DNA of 48,945 bases, from NCBI GenBank assembly GCA_023415375.1, contig JAEZKW010000051.1:1-48945 (forward strand), in the 5' to 3' direction. The first letter of the stretch is position 1. Each line of letters starts with the position of its first letter. The DNA is from Bacillota bacterium (lineage in GTDB: Bacteria > Bacillota > UBA4882 > UBA8346). Under the pieces are notes generated by a model. That model was not told the DNA's origin, made no database searches, and saw nothing but the letters and a program-made list of their open reading frames with translations. Position numbers and translations under genes: made by a program. This document shows positions 1 through 8,996 of the stretch, one piece after another.

Positions 1-111
1 AACTCCATTGCGAATTTAACTTTGCTGATCTATAATTTTCATAAATAACAACTCGAAGTTTCAATTAATCTATTATGAAAAGTTGTTATAAAAAAAGGAG
101 GAGGTCATTTT

Positions 112-1251
112 ATGAGTAAAGGTAAGATTTTGGCACTGGTCGTAGTAGTTACAATGGTATTTGCGATGGTGTCTGTTCAAGGAGCTGGCGGCACTATTAA
201 ATTGGGTACGGTCTTACCAATTAGTGGAGCAGTTTCTGCTTACGGAACTGAATCTAGAGATGCTATCTTGATGGCTGTAGAAGAGATTAATGCCAAAGGT
301 GGCATACTAGGAAAGAAAATTGAAATGGTCGTTGAAGATGATGAAAATAGCCCGGATAAAACCATGAATGCCTTAAAAAAATTAGTTGCCCGGGATAAAA
401 TTGTTGGCTTTATTGGCGCGATGACCAGTAAATGTTCTTTAGCTGTAACTAAGTATAGTCAAGCTAAAAAGCTTATTATGATTACACCTACATCTACCAA
501 TGATGCAGTGACTGATGCCGGTGATTTAATCTTTAGATCTTGTTATAAGGACTCTTTCCAGGGTGAAGTTGCTGCTCAGTATGCTTATGAAACGCTAAAA
601 ACCAAAAAAGCTGCAATTTTATATGATATTACGAACGATTATTCAAAGGGACTAATGACTAACTTTACTCAGAAGATTAAAGCCCTAGGCGGTAAAGTGG
701 TCGCCTCCGAGACCTATAGCGCCGGTGATAAAGATTTTAATGCTCAATTAACGAAAATTAAAGCTGTAAATCCGGAAGTCATTTTTATACCTGATTATTA
801 TAATACTATCTCCCTCATTGCAAAACAAGTAAGAGCCCAAGGAATTACTGTTCCGCTGCTTGGCGCCGATGGCTGGGATGAAATCACCAATAATGCTGGC
901 GATGAAGTATTGAATTGTTACTATTGCAATCACTATTCTCCGGAAGCCAATGACTCAGTTATTAAAGATTTCGTAAAGAAATTTGAAGCTAAATATAAAT
1001 CTACCCCTAATGCATTGGCTGCTTTAAGTTATGATGCTACCTATATTTTGGCAGAAGCTATTCAAAGAGCCAAGTCTACAGACTCAGAAAAAATCAAAGC
1101 TGCGATGATGAAGACCAATCGTAAATTTGTTACCGGTAATATTCGGTTTGATGCAAAACACAACCCTATTAAATCCGCGGTAATGTTGAAAATTGTTAAA
1201 GGTGCCGATGGCAAATTAAGTACACAATATGCCGGTACGGTAAATCCTTGA
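112..1251 (+). CDS. livJ: Branched-chain amino-acid type ABC transporter substrate-binding protein
   Basis: The 379-residue protein is a type I periplasmic-binding fold protein (Peripla_BP_6) that would capture leucine, isoleucine, valine or a related ligand and hand it to the LivHMGF permease encoded just downstream. An N-terminal signal peptide of about 24 residues runs into the typical opening IKLGTVLPISG, and the family pattern AVEEINAKGGILGKK follows. The AAGGAGGAGG ribosome site lies about 7 bases before the ATG. The signal peptide has no lipobox cysteine, which is unusual for a monoderm Gram-positive binding protein. The 237-base gap to livH holds a repeat element, so the gene may be expressed more highly than the permease genes. 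The exact ligand cannot be told from sequence. Confidence 0.93.
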   Translation: MSKGKILALVVVVTMVFAMVSVQGAGGTIKLGTVLPISGAVSAYGTESRDAILMAVEEINAKGGILGKKIEMVVEDDENSPDKTMNALKKLVARDKIVGFIGAMTSKCSLAVTKYSQAKKLIMITPTSTNDAVTDAGDLIFRSCYKDSFQGEVAAQYAYETLKTKKAAILYDITNDYSKGLMTNFTQKIKALGGKVVASETYSAGDKDFNAQLTKIKAVNPEVIFIPDYYNTISLIAKQVRAQGITVPLLGADGWDEITNNAGDEVLNCYYCNHYSPEANDSVIKDFVKKFEAKYKSTPNALAALSYDATYILAEAIQRAKSTDSEKIKAAMMKTNRKFVTGNIRFDAKHNPIKSAVMLKIVKGADGKLSTQYAGTVNP

Positions 1252-1291
1252 TAATAAGAGGATTCATTATTAGTCAATAGTATTAGTTGAA

Positions 1292-1422
1292 TAATGATGG
1301 GGCTGTCCCAAAAGGAAGTTTAAGATGTTAAAGATATACAATATATATTAGATTATTCTTACAAAGAAACTACATATTGCATATCTTGCCGATTTTAAGT
1401 TACTTCAAAGACAGTCTCATTA
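1292..1422. repeat. Terminal-inverted-repeat element, copy A (MITE-like)
   Basis: Outer arms TAATGA..GGGGCTGTCC and GACAGTCTCATTA are inverted copies of each other. Inner arms AAGATATACAATATAT and ATATTGCATATCTT also pair, so the whole element can fold into one long imperfect hairpin. Copies with the same plan lie at 5677-5785 and 38272-38426. The ends resemble those of transposase-encoding insertion sequences (inference), but no transposase is encoded here. It lies between livJ and livH and may act as a partial terminator or mRNA stabiliser there. Confidence 0.7.
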
Positions 1423-1488
1423 TTTTTGAGCATTACAATAATTGTCTAGCTATTTAATCCAAAGGATAATGATTAAAGGGGTGATCCT

Positions 1489-2391
1489 ATGGGATTCACA
1501 CAAGAATTTTTGCAGCAGTTAGTCAATGGATTATCTTTGGGTAGTATTTATTCACTAATTGCACTTGGTTATACGATGGTTTATGGAATTGCTCAGCTAA
1601 TTAATTTTGCTCATGGCGATATATTAATGTTGGGCGCATTTGCTGGCTTTTTTCTTCTAACAGCATGGCTCGTAACACCGATAAGTTTTGTTTTATCCTT
1701 TATTGTAGCTATGCTTATCTGTGCGATCATTGGAATACTGATGGAACGGGTGTGTTACAAACCTCTACGTAGCGCTCCGCGAATTAATGGGCTCATTACC
1801 GCTATTGGAGTGTCATTTTTTATAGAGAATGGAGCGAGAGTTCTTCCCTTGATTGGACCCAATCCGCGGCAATTTCCCGTACTTCCCAGTAAGTTTAGGC
1901 TTAATTTATTTGGCATTGAAATTAGTCAAACACAAATTATTATTTTTGTAGTTTCAATTTTGTTGATGATCGTCCTTAATTATATTGTTAATAATACTAA
2001 AATTGGAAAAGCAATGCGGGCTGTCTCTTTTGATAGAGGTGCCGCTTATCTAATGGGGATTAACGTAAACATTGTTATCTCTTTTACATTTGCAATCGGA
2101 TCGGCTTTGGCTGCTGCCGCCGGTATACTTTTTGCAAGCGCTTATCCTCAAGTTGAACCATTAATGGGTATGATGCCTGGTTTAAAAGCATTTGTGGCTG
2201 CAGTTTTAGGCGGTATTGGGAGTATCCCCGGAGCTATGATTGGTGGCCTTATTTTGGGAATCGCAGAAACTTTAACCAAAGGATTTATCTCTTCACAATT
2301 GGCCGATGCGATCGCTTTTGGGATTCTGATTATTATATTAATTGTAAAACCAGCCGGAATTATGGGTCGCAATATTAGTGAAAAGGTATAA
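1489..2391 (+). CDS. livH: Branched-chain amino-acid ABC transporter permease LivH
   Basis: This 300-residue integral membrane protein forms half of the translocation channel of the importer. It has about eight hydrophobic segments and the LivH signature stretches LSLGSIYSLIALGYTMVYGI and INFAHGDILMLGAF near the N terminus. Closer to the C terminus come GINVN, the cytoplasmic coupling region, and VLGGIGSIPGAMIGGLILG. The start has a good AAGGGGTG site. It is followed after 15 bases by livM and so belongs to a tightly packed livHMGF operon. Length is normal for the family. Confidence 0.95.
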   Translation: MGFTQEFLQQLVNGLSLGSIYSLIALGYTMVYGIAQLINFAHGDILMLGAFAGFFLLTAWLVTPISFVLSFIVAMLICAIIGILMERVCYKPLRSAPRINGLITAIGVSFFIENGARVLPLIGPNPRQFPVLPSKFRLNLFGIEISQTQIIIFVVSILLMIVLNYIVNNTKIGKAMRAVSFDRGAAYLMGINVNIVISFTFAIGSALAAAAGILFASAYPQVEPLMGMMPGLKAFVAAVLGGIGSIPGAMIGGLILGIAETLTKGFISSQLADAIAFGILIIILIVKPAGIMGRNISEKV

Positions 2392-2406
2392 CATGAGGTG
2401 AAGCGG

Positions 2407-3405
2407 ATGAATAAGAAAAAGAGAAATTTCCTAATTCCATTTTCTATAGTAATTGCAGGAGCTATTATTATAGTTGCATTAATGTATTTGGGAATTTTAG
2501 ATGAATATACCGCACAGATTTTAACTTTTGCTGCTATCAATGTGATTATAGCATTAGGATTAAACTTAATATCAGGATTTACAGGTCAGTTAGCCCTGGG
2601 GCATGCAGGTTTTATGGCGATTGGCGCATATTCGACTGCCATATTAATGATGAAGCTTCATATGCCCTTATTGCTTGCAATCATAATCGCTGGATTTATA
2701 ACAGCTCTTTTTGGAATTATTATTGGATTTCCAACTTTAAGGCTTAGAGGAGATTATTTAGCTATCGTTACTCTTGGTTTCGGAGAAATTATTCGGGTTG
2801 TTATGATCAATATGGAAAGCCTGACCGGTGGTGCGGCTGGACTAAAAGGCCTTCCTTCTTTTAGTGATGACATTAATTTAGGACCGATTATATCCTTTAT
2901 TTGGGTTTACTTTTTTATGGTTGCCATAATAGCATTAGTCAATAATTTAATTAAATCTTCTCAAGGCCGTGCAATTGTATCTATTCGAGAAGATGAGATC
3001 GCTGCAAACGCCATGGGTATTAATGTCTTTTATTATAAAATGTTTGCCTTTACTCTTTCGGCATTTATTGCAGGGATTGGCGGCGGATTGTATGCCCTAT
3101 TATTCGGTTATTTAAATCCCACGATGTTTACTTGGTTAAAGTCAATGGATTTTTTGATGATCGTTGTATTAGGAGGCATGGGCAGTATTGTTGGAACAGT
3201 GGCCACTGGATTTATCCTGACTTATCTTCAAGAGTTCCTGCGAATATTACAGGATTACCGTTTGGTAATTTATCCTTTAATTTTAATCTTTATTATGCTC
3301 TTTAAACCGACAGGGCTTATTGGAATTGTTGAAGATTCAAAAAAATGGTTTAAAAAGACATTTCTTAATAGGAAAGGCGTTATGAAAGCAGGTGGCAGTG
3401 AATGA
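2407..3405 (+). CDS. livM: Branched-chain amino-acid ABC transporter permease LivM
   Basis: Second channel subunit, about 332 residues, hydrophobic throughout, with the LivM hallmarks LGLNLISGFTGQLALGHAGF and a C-terminal VVLGGMGSIVGTVATGF. I chose ATG 2407 over GTG 2398 because GTG 2398 is itself part of the GAGGTG ribosome site, which then sits 6 bases before the ATG. The stop codon overlaps the livG start as ATGA, which indicates translational coupling. Confidence 0.94.
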   Translation: MNKKKRNFLIPFSIVIAGAIIIVALMYLGILDEYTAQILTFAAINVIIALGLNLISGFTGQLALGHAGFMAIGAYSTAILMMKLHMPLLLAIIIAGFITALFGIIIGFPTLRLRGDYLAIVTLGFGEIIRVVMINMESLTGGAAGLKGLPSFSDDINLGPIISFIWVYFFMVAIIALVNNLIKSSQGRAIVSIREDEIAANAMGINVFYYKMFAFTLSAFIAGIGGGLYALLFGYLNPTMFTWLKSMDFLMIVVLGGMGSIVGTVATGFILTYLQEFLRILQDYRLVIYPLILIFIMLFKPTGLIGIVEDSKKWFKKTFLNRKGVMKAGGSE

Positions 3406-4190
3406 GTGTTCTTGATGCTAAAAATATTTCGATATTTTTTGGCGGGTTAAAAGCAGTATCGAATTTTAATTTGAAAATTGAGGCCGGAGAATTGATTGGT
3501 TTAATAGGTCCCAATGGTGCCGGTAAAACTACTATTTTTAATATGATTACCGGCGTTTATACTCCTTCTGAGGGTGAAATTCTTTTCAATACCGGAAATC
3601 AATTTAAGCATATTAATAAACTTAAGCCCTATCAAATAACCAAAATGGGTTTAGCCCGGACTTTTCAAAATATTCGGCTTTTTAAAAACCTGACTGTACT
3701 TGATAACGTAAGGATCGCCTTTCACTTTAAAGTACGGTATAATGCTTTACAAGCTATATTACGAACCTCTTCTTTTTACAAAGAAGAAGAAGAGATAACC
3801 CAAAAGGCTATGGATTTATTAGAAATTTTTAATATTCATCATAAAAGTAAAGAATTGGCCAAAAACCTTCCTTATGGAGAACAACGTAAATTAGAAATTG
3901 TGAGAGCCTTAGCCACAGACCCGTGTTTATTATTGCTGGATGAACCGGCTGCAGGAATGAATCCTCAAGAAACAAAGGATCTGATGCAACTGATTCAATT
4001 TATCCGGACAAAGTTTAAACTGACGATACTTTTGATTGAGCATGATATGAATTTGGTCATGGGTATTTGTGAGCGTATTGTGGTTCTTGATTATGGTCAA
4101 ATCATTGCAGAAGGATTACCCGCAGAAATAAGTAAAAATCCGCTCGTTATTAAGGCATACCTCGGTAAGGAGGTGGGTGTCGATGCCTAG
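3402..4190 (+). CDS. livG: Branched-chain amino-acid ABC transporter ATPase LivG
   Basis: One of the two ATPases that power the importer (262 residues). The Walker A box reads GPNGAGKTT and the LivG-type signature region LPYGEQRKLEIVRAL replaces the common LSGGQ, as is usual in this subfamily. Walker B is LLLLDEPAAGMN, followed by the switch histidine in LIEHDMN. It overlaps livM by 4 bases and livF by 8 bases. Confidence 0.95.
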   Translation: MSVLDAKNISIFFGGLKAVSNFNLKIEAGELIGLIGPNGAGKTTIFNMITGVYTPSEGEILFNTGNQFKHINKLKPYQITKMGLARTFQNIRLFKNLTVLDNVRIAFHFKVRYNALQAILRTSSFYKEEEEITQKAMDLLEIFNIHHKSKELAKNLPYGEQRKLEIVRALATDPCLLLLDEPAAGMNPQETKDLMQLIQFIRTKFKLTILLIEHDMNLVMGICERIVVLDYGQIIAEGLPAEISKNPLVIKAYLGKEVGVDA

Positions 4191-4905
4191 TCATTCATCA
4201 ATGCTTGCAGTTAAAAATCTAAATGTTTATTACGGAACGATTCATGCACTTCATGATGTCAATTTTGAAGTATTTGAAGGCGAAATTGTCACTTTGATTG
4301 GGGCAAATGGTGCAGGGAAAACTACAATCCTCCATAGTTTATCAGGATTAATACCAGGTAGGGCTGATGATATTTCATTTATGAGTCAAACCTTGTTAGG
4401 TGTTCCCGCCAATAAGATTGTTGAAAGAGGACTAGCCCAAGTACCTGAAGGAAGACGGATTTTCGCTAATCTAACTGTAATGGAAAATTTAGAGATGGGT
4501 GCATATACAAGACGGGATAAACATAATGTTAAACAAGATTATGAACAAGTATTTGCGAGTTTTCCGCGCCTAAAAGAAAGGATGCGCCAAATAGCCGGGA
4601 CATTAAGCGGTGGAGAACAACAGATGTTGGCTATTGGCAGGACCTTAATGTCCCGTCCCAAATTAATGTTGATGGATGAACCCTCAATGGGACTGGCACC
4701 TCTCTTGGTAAAAGAAATTTTTTCAATTATTGAAGACATTAACAAGAGTGGAACTACCATTCTACTGGTCGAACAAAATGCCCATATGGCACTTTCAATT
4801 GCACATCGTGCTTATGTTTTGGAAACCGGTAAAATTGTATTGGAAGGGCCGGCCGGGGAATTAGCACAAAATGAACAAGTGAGAAAAGCCTATCTTGGTG
4901 GTTGA
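4183..4905 (+). CDS. livF: Branched-chain amino-acid ABC transporter ATPase LivF
   Basis: Second ATPase of the importer, 240 residues from the chosen start. It has Walker A GANGAGKTT, signature LSGGEQQMLAIGRTLM, Walker B LMLMDEPSMGL and the LLVEQNA switch typical of LivF. An in-frame GTG exists at 4177, but AAGGAGGTG sits 7 bases before ATG 4183, making that the likely start. It ends the core operon, 72 bases before the CBS-ACT gene. Confidence 0.95.
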   Translation: MPSHSSMLAVKNLNVYYGTIHALHDVNFEVFEGEIVTLIGANGAGKTTILHSLSGLIPGRADDISFMSQTLLGVPANKIVERGLAQVPEGRRIFANLTVMENLEMGAYTRRDKHNVKQDYEQVFASFPRLKERMRQIAGTLSGGEQQMLAIGRTLMSRPKLMLMDEPSMGLAPLLVKEIFSIIEDINKSGTTILLVEQNAHMALSIAHRAYVLETGKIVLEGPAGELAQNEQVRKAYLGG

Positions 4906-4977
4906 CGAAAAATTCTAAAGAAAAATCTTATATTGCCGAATTTAATATTATAAATGACTATAAAGGGGGTCGTAAGT

Positions 4978-5619
4978 ATGTTTGTAAGAGATCGAATGAC
5001 GGCAAGTCCAATGACCATTAATGATTCGGTACCTGTCATCGAAGCGGGTGAAATATTTCGTAAGAATAATTTTGCTAGACTTCCGGTTATGCATGACGGA
5101 AAATTAGTAGGGATTATTACTCAAGATGACCTTTTAAAAGTGAGTCCGTCGCAAGCAACGACCCTAAGTGTTTGGGAATTGAATTATGTTTTATCCAAAT
5201 TATTGATTAAAGACGCTATGACTAAAAATCCGGTAATTGTAAGTCCAAATGCTACTTTGGAAGAAGCTGCCTTATTGATGAGGGAAAAAGAAATTGGCGC
5301 TCTTCCTGTTATTGACCAGGATAAGTTGGTCGGAATTATCACTGAATCGGATATATTTGATGCTTTTATTGACTTGATGGGCTTAAAAAGAATCGGCACC
5401 AGAATTTCCATTGACTTGGAAGATCGTGTTGGCGCAATAGCTCAAATAACAGATTTACTTCGATTGGAAAAAATCAATATTGTTTCATTGGCCTTATTCC
5501 ATCGTGATAATAGTTGGGGTGAGCTGGTATTAAGACTTGATAGCCCTCAATCAGAATCCATTGTCGAAAAGCTTAAGGAAAAGGGATATAAAGTACTTCA
5601 CGTTGCTACTTGGAACTAA
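4978..5619 (+). CDS. CBS-CBS-ACT domain protein (AcuB-like)
   Basis: A 213-residue cytosolic protein with two CBS motifs (MTASPMTI..., then MTKNPVIVSPNATLEEAA with GALPVIDQDKLVGIITESD) and a C-terminal ACT-like domain starting near RISIDLEDRVGAIAQI. This CBS-CBS-ACT order is that of AcuB-type proteins, which bind adenine nucleotides and probably an amino acid. ATG 4978 follows AAAGGGGG; an upstream in-frame ATG at 4954 precedes that site and is less likely. Its position behind an amino-acid importer suggests, but does not prove, a role in sensing energy or amino-acid state. Confidence 0.85.
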   Translation: MFVRDRMTASPMTINDSVPVIEAGEIFRKNNFARLPVMHDGKLVGIITQDDLLKVSPSQATTLSVWELNYVLSKLLIKDAMTKNPVIVSPNATLEEAALLMREKEIGALPVIDQDKLVGIITESDIFDAFIDLMGLKRIGTRISIDLEDRVGAIAQITDLLRLEKINIVSLALFHRDNSWGELVLRLDSPQSESIVEKLKEKGYKVLHVATWN

Positions 5620-5676
5620 ATATTTCACAGAATACCGATAATATTTTATAATATCAATATCTATTGTTTCTAAAAA

Positions 5677-5785
5677 GGGGTATTCCAAAAGATAGTTTAT
5701 CGATAGAGATATACATATATTGCTTCTTCATAGAAGCAATATATTGTATATTTCATTGATTTTGAAGTACTTTTGAGACAGCCTC
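5677..5785. repeat. Terminal-inverted-repeat element, copy B (MITE-like)
   Basis: The left arm AGGGGTATTCCAAAAG pairs imperfectly with the right end CTTTTGAGACAGCCTC. In the centre, ATATTGCTTCTTCATAGAAGCAATAT is nearly perfectly palindromic and gives a strong hairpin. The right-hand stretch GATTTTGAAGTAC is shared with copies A and C. It is non-coding and lies between the AcuB-like gene and the first DUF4015 gene. Confidence 0.7.
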
Positions 5786-5828
5786 TTCAAATGTTCTTAT
5801 TAATTGATTCTATAGCAGGAGGCTAGGG

Positions 5829-7121
5829 ATGTCCAGGGCAACAAAGATTTACATAGTGATTATATGTTTTGCCTTAATATTTGTTTTAGGCACCGGCGTC
5901 AACAGTGTTAAGTCAAAAAATCCTCGGGGAGGTCGCCAGTCTAGATGGTTATCTTCCGTGAGCGGGGCATTTGATTTTAGGCTCCGGGAAACTTTAGGAC
6001 AAAATCATGAAATGAATGATATGAATGGTAATGAACATGGAACTGATAGCAATGGTTTACCGCCTGTACCTGAGCCGGCTGTCGTTAAAGGAGTTTATTT
6101 AACCAGCTGGATTGCAGGAACCAAAGCATTTAATCAGGTGGTAGAGTTTATTCATAAAACCGAAGTGAATTCATTGGTCATAGATGTAAAAGACGATACC
6201 GGAATGGTTAGTTATGCAAGCAAAGTATCATTAGTGAATATCATAGGTTCCAGCTATAAGAAATATGATCCTCAAAACATTATGACTGTATTAAGGCAAA
6301 ATCAAATCTATCCCATCGCTCGAATCGTGGTTTTTAAGGATCCTTATTTGGCTAAACACCGTCCGGATTTAGCGGTTAAAAATTCAGCCGGGGAGTTATG
6401 GCATGATAACAAGGGGTTAAACTGGGTTGATCCTTACAACAAAGAGGTTTGGGATTATAATATCAGCATAGCCAAAGAAGCTGTTAATTATGGATTCCGA
6501 GAAATTCAATTTGATTACGTACGTTTTACCAGTGATGGAAATATCCGTGATTGCCGTTATCCTAAGGCGGACGGCCGAATTAAATCGGATGTAATCAGGG
6601 ATTATTTAAAATATGCCTATCAAGAGCTAAAACCATTGGGAGTTAAAGTATCGGCAGACGTATTTGGCTTAACGTGCTCGGCTAAAGATGATATGGGAAT
6701 CGGACAAGAGATGGCAAAAGTGGCTGAAGGGGTCGATATTATTTGTCCTATGGTTTACCCCTCCCATTATTATCGTGGCGAATATAACATTGCCGATCCT
6801 GATAGCAGACCTTATGAGACTGTTTTTAAAAGTCTAACTGATGCCAAACAAAAAATCGCCAATATACCGCATAAAGTTATCATTCGCCCCTGGCTTCAAG
6901 ACTTTTCGCTCAAGAATCATTATGGCAGGGAACAATTGTTGGAGCAAATCAAAGCCGTTGAAAATACCGGTTTTAAAGAGTGGATATTTTGGAATCCTAG
7001 TAGCCGTTATGATTACCGTAAATATCGTTTAAAAAGTGAAGTCCCGGTTGAAATGCCAGCGCCGATTACGGAGACAGCTCCACATTTGGATGCTCCGTCT
7101 CCCACACCCACAAATCCGTAG
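5829..7121 (+). CDS. DUF4015 putative glycoside hydrolase, secreted or anchored (paralogue 1)
   Basis: A 430-residue protein with an N-terminal hydrophobic segment (residues about 7-24), a low-complexity linker, then a DUF4015 (PF13200) domain predicted to be a TIM-barrel glycosidase. Family motifs are VKGVYLTSWIAGT, SLVIDVKDDTG, YPIARIVVFKDP, REIQFDYVRFTSDG and IICPMVYPSHY; the acidic residues in the last strands are the likely catalytic ones (inference). A proline-rich tail follows. CAGGAGG lies 8 bases before the start. A paralogue on the other strand at 23837-25003 shares all these motifs. Its substrate is unknown; cell-wall or spore-related sugar polymers are possible. Confidence 0.85.
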   Translation: MSRATKIYIVIICFALIFVLGTGVNSVKSKNPRGGRQSRWLSSVSGAFDFRLRETLGQNHEMNDMNGNEHGTDSNGLPPVPEPAVVKGVYLTSWIAGTKAFNQVVEFIHKTEVNSLVIDVKDDTGMVSYASKVSLVNIIGSSYKKYDPQNIMTVLRQNQIYPIARIVVFKDPYLAKHRPDLAVKNSAGELWHDNKGLNWVDPYNKEVWDYNISIAKEAVNYGFREIQFDYVRFTSDGNIRDCRYPKADGRIKSDVIRDYLKYAYQELKPLGVKVSADVFGLTCSAKDDMGIGQEMAKVAEGVDIICPMVYPSHYYRGEYNIADPDSRPYETVFKSLTDAKQKIANIPHKVIIRPWLQDFSLKNHYGREQLLEQIKAVENTGFKEWIFWNPSSRYDYRKYRLKSEVPVEMPAPITETAPHLDAPSPTPTNP

Positions 7122-7150
7122 CGGAAAAGCAAAATATTGAATAAATTTAT

Positions 7151-7179
7151 TTGCCTTTCCAAAAACCTTCTGGTATAAT
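7151..7179 (+). promoter_or_regulatory. Sigma-A promoter for rplM-rpsI
   Basis: TTGCCT at 7151-7156, a 17-base spacer and TATAAT at 7174-7179, with TGG just before the -10 (extended -10). The transcript would carry a leader of about 95 bases before rplM. L13 leaders are known in Bacilli, but I could not fit this leader to that motif. Confidence 0.7.
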
Positions 7180-7283
7180 ATAAAAGTCGTAAATCAAATA
7201 CGGCCCTTTTTTCTCAAACAGTTATTGGTTTCAACTTATAATTGATTGAGAAATCAACAGCATTCATGCAGGGGGGAATTTAA

Positions 7284-7718
7284 ATGTCAACTTATTTAGC
7301 TAAGCCTAGTGAGGTCCAGCGTAAATGGTACGTAGTGGACGCCGAAGGAAAAACCTTAGGAAGATTGGCCTCAGTTATCGCCTCTATTCTTCGCGGCAAA
7401 CACAAGCCTGAATTTACTCCAAGTGTCGATTGTGGCGATCATGTAATTGTTATCAATGCTGAGAAGATTGAGCTAACCGGAAAAAAGATGGTTGAAAAGA
7501 TTCATTACACCCATTCTATGTATCCGGGTGGATTAAAAGCCTTATCTTATGGTAAGTTACTTCAGGAAAAGCCAGAATATGCAATCAAGAAAACGATTTG
7601 GGGTATGCTTCCTCATAACCGCTTAGGTCGGCAAATGATTAAGAAATTACGAGTTTATCGTGGTTCCGAGCATCCTCATCAAGCTCAAGTGCCAGAAAAA
7701 CTCGAGGTTAAGGCCTAA
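7284..7718 (+). CDS. rplM: 50S ribosomal protein L13
   Basis: Large-subunit ribosomal protein of 144 residues, the normal length. Recognisable family stretches are KWYVVDAEGKTLGRLAS, LRGKHKPEFTPSVDCGDHV, and a central HSMYPGGLK followed by WGMLPHNRLGRQ. It follows a GGGGGGAA ribosome site and is paired with rpsI 18 bases downstream, the standard bacterial operon. L13 is an early assembly protein that binds 23S rRNA. Confidence 0.98.
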   Translation: MSTYLAKPSEVQRKWYVVDAEGKTLGRLASVIASILRGKHKPEFTPSVDCGDHVIVINAEKIELTGKKMVEKIHYTHSMYPGGLKALSYGKLLQEKPEYAIKKTIWGMLPHNRLGRQMIKKLRVYRGSEHPHQAQVPEKLEVKA

Positions 7719-7736
7719 GAAAGGAGGAGAAAATAA

Positions 7737-8147
7737 ATGCCACGCGCTAAAAAAACAACCAAATCAATTTTTTACGGTACAGGTCGAAGAAAGTGTTCAA
7801 TTGCTAAAGTTCGATTAGTCTCCGGTCAGGGGAATATTATTGTAAATGGTAAGCCGGTAATGGATTATTTTGGCCGTAAAGTTTTGGAACTTATCGTCAA
7901 ACAACCTTTATCAGTAACCAATACAGAAGGAAAATATGATGTTTTAGCCAGCGTACATGGCGGCGGCACCAGTGGTCAAGCTGGCGCTGTACGGCATGGA
8001 ATCGCCCGTGCCTTGCTTAAAGTGGAAGATGAATTTCGTTCCCCTTTGAAGAAGGCTGGATTTTTGACTCGTGATCCTCGAATGAAGGAACGACGTAAAT
8101 ACGGTTTGAAGAAAGCACGTAAAGCTCCACAATTTTCTAAACGTTAA
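7737..8147 (+). CDS. rpsI: 30S ribosomal protein S9
   Basis: Small-subunit protein of 136 residues with the typical opening YGTGRRKCSIAKVRL, the central VHGGGTSGQAGAVRHGIAR and the basic tail ending FSKR, whose arginine reaches the P-site tRNA in known ribosomes. An AAAGGAGG site precedes it. The gene is closed by a clear terminator at 8161-8190. Confidence 0.98.
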   Translation: MPRAKKTTKSIFYGTGRRKCSIAKVRLVSGQGNIIVNGKPVMDYFGRKVLELIVKQPLSVTNTEGKYDVLASVHGGGTSGQAGAVRHGIARALLKVEDEFRSPLKKAGFLTRDPRMKERRKYGLKKARKAPQFSKR

Positions 8148-8160
8148 TTATGCACTCTTA

Positions 8161-8190
8161 AACACGACCTTGAGTCGTGTTTTGTTTTTA
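8161..8190 (+). terminator. Intrinsic terminator of rplM-rpsI
   Basis: AACACGAC and GTCGTGTT form an 8-bp perfect stem around a CTTGA loop, followed by TTGTTTTTA. Confidence 0.85.
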
Positions 8191-8218
8191 TCCTGGATTA
8201 ATTATCGGAGGGTTAATC

Positions 8219-8860
8219 TTGAAAGTATTAATTGTCGGTGGAGGACCGGTCCATTTACCTCAATTGGAGCGGGAACTCATGGCAAAACCAGACTTAGTGA
8301 TAGCTGTCGATTACGGCGGTAGTTATTTCGATGAAATGGGTATTCTTCCCCAGGTTTTGCTTGGAGATTTTGATTCCCTTTCCAAAACAGTTTTGAGTCA
8401 AATGGCAGCGTCTGATGTTGAGATTATTTCATTTCCCACTCATAAAGATTATACCGATTTAGAATTGGCCCTCGACTTCGCATTAACTAAAGAGCCTGAA
8501 GAAATTCGCATATTAGGTGGTCTAGGTAATCGCTTGGATCATACTTTGGGGAATATAGGTATGCTTGTTAAACCTCTATCAAAGGGCGTAAAAGCTCATC
8601 TTTTAGATGAGTTTCACGATATTTTCCTTATAAGCGACTTTATCCGGATAAGAAACAATCCGGGATGGGCTATTTCCTTAATCCCTTTATCCCAAAAGGT
8701 TACTGGAGTAACAACAACGGGACTGCTATATCCGTTAACAAATGCAGAGCTTTATCTTGATTCCGGACGGGGGCTCCATAATGAGTTTACTGAAGAAACA
8801 GCCAGCATTAAAGTTCATGAAGGAACTCTTATTATTGTTTGTTTTCAGGAAGCACAATGA
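8219..8860 (+). CDS. thiN: Thiamine pyrophosphokinase
   Basis: Transfers pyrophosphate from ATP to thiamine to make the cofactor thiamine diphosphate. The 213-residue product shows the family motifs VDYGGSYF, LGDFDSL, HKDYTDLELAL and GGLGNRLDHTLGNI. I place the start at TTG 8219, with CGGAGGG 6 bases before it. An upstream in-frame GTG at 8177 falls inside the rpsI terminator. It stands alone between that terminator and the MazEF promoter; in other Firmicutes this gene often follows ribosome-assembly genes. Confidence 0.9.
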   Translation: MKVLIVGGGPVHLPQLERELMAKPDLVIAVDYGGSYFDEMGILPQVLLGDFDSLSKTVLSQMAASDVEIISFPTHKDYTDLELALDFALTKEPEEIRILGGLGNRLDHTLGNIGMLVKPLSKGVKAHLLDEFHDIFLISDFIRIRNNPGWAISLIPLSQKVTGVTTTGLLYPLTNAELYLDSGRGLHNEFTEETASIKVHEGTLIIVCFQEAQ

Positions 8861-8928
8861 TTTTCACAATTCAAAGCCCTTAACAATTTCCAACCCAATA
8901 TTGTCATTTTCAAATGAATCAATCCCAT

Positions 8929-8958
8929 TTGACTGAAATCGTAAAAATTGTATATAAT
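8929..8958 (+). promoter_or_regulatory. Sigma-A promoter for the MazEF module
   Basis: TTGACT at 8929-8934, an 18-base spacer and TATAAT at 8953-8958. It lies about 40 bases before the antitoxin start. Confidence 0.7.
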
Positions 8959-8996
8959 AAATATATTCAATGGGAAGCATTCTGGAGGTGGGGTTG

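Noticed and set aside
2148..2540. Long minus-strand ORF opposite livH-livM
   Set aside because: It is the antisense shadow of two conserved permease genes and has no ribosome site or recognisable product.
7186..7283. L13 leader autoregulatory RNA before rplM
   Set aside because: A leader of the right length exists, but I could not identify the conserved stem-loop set by eye.
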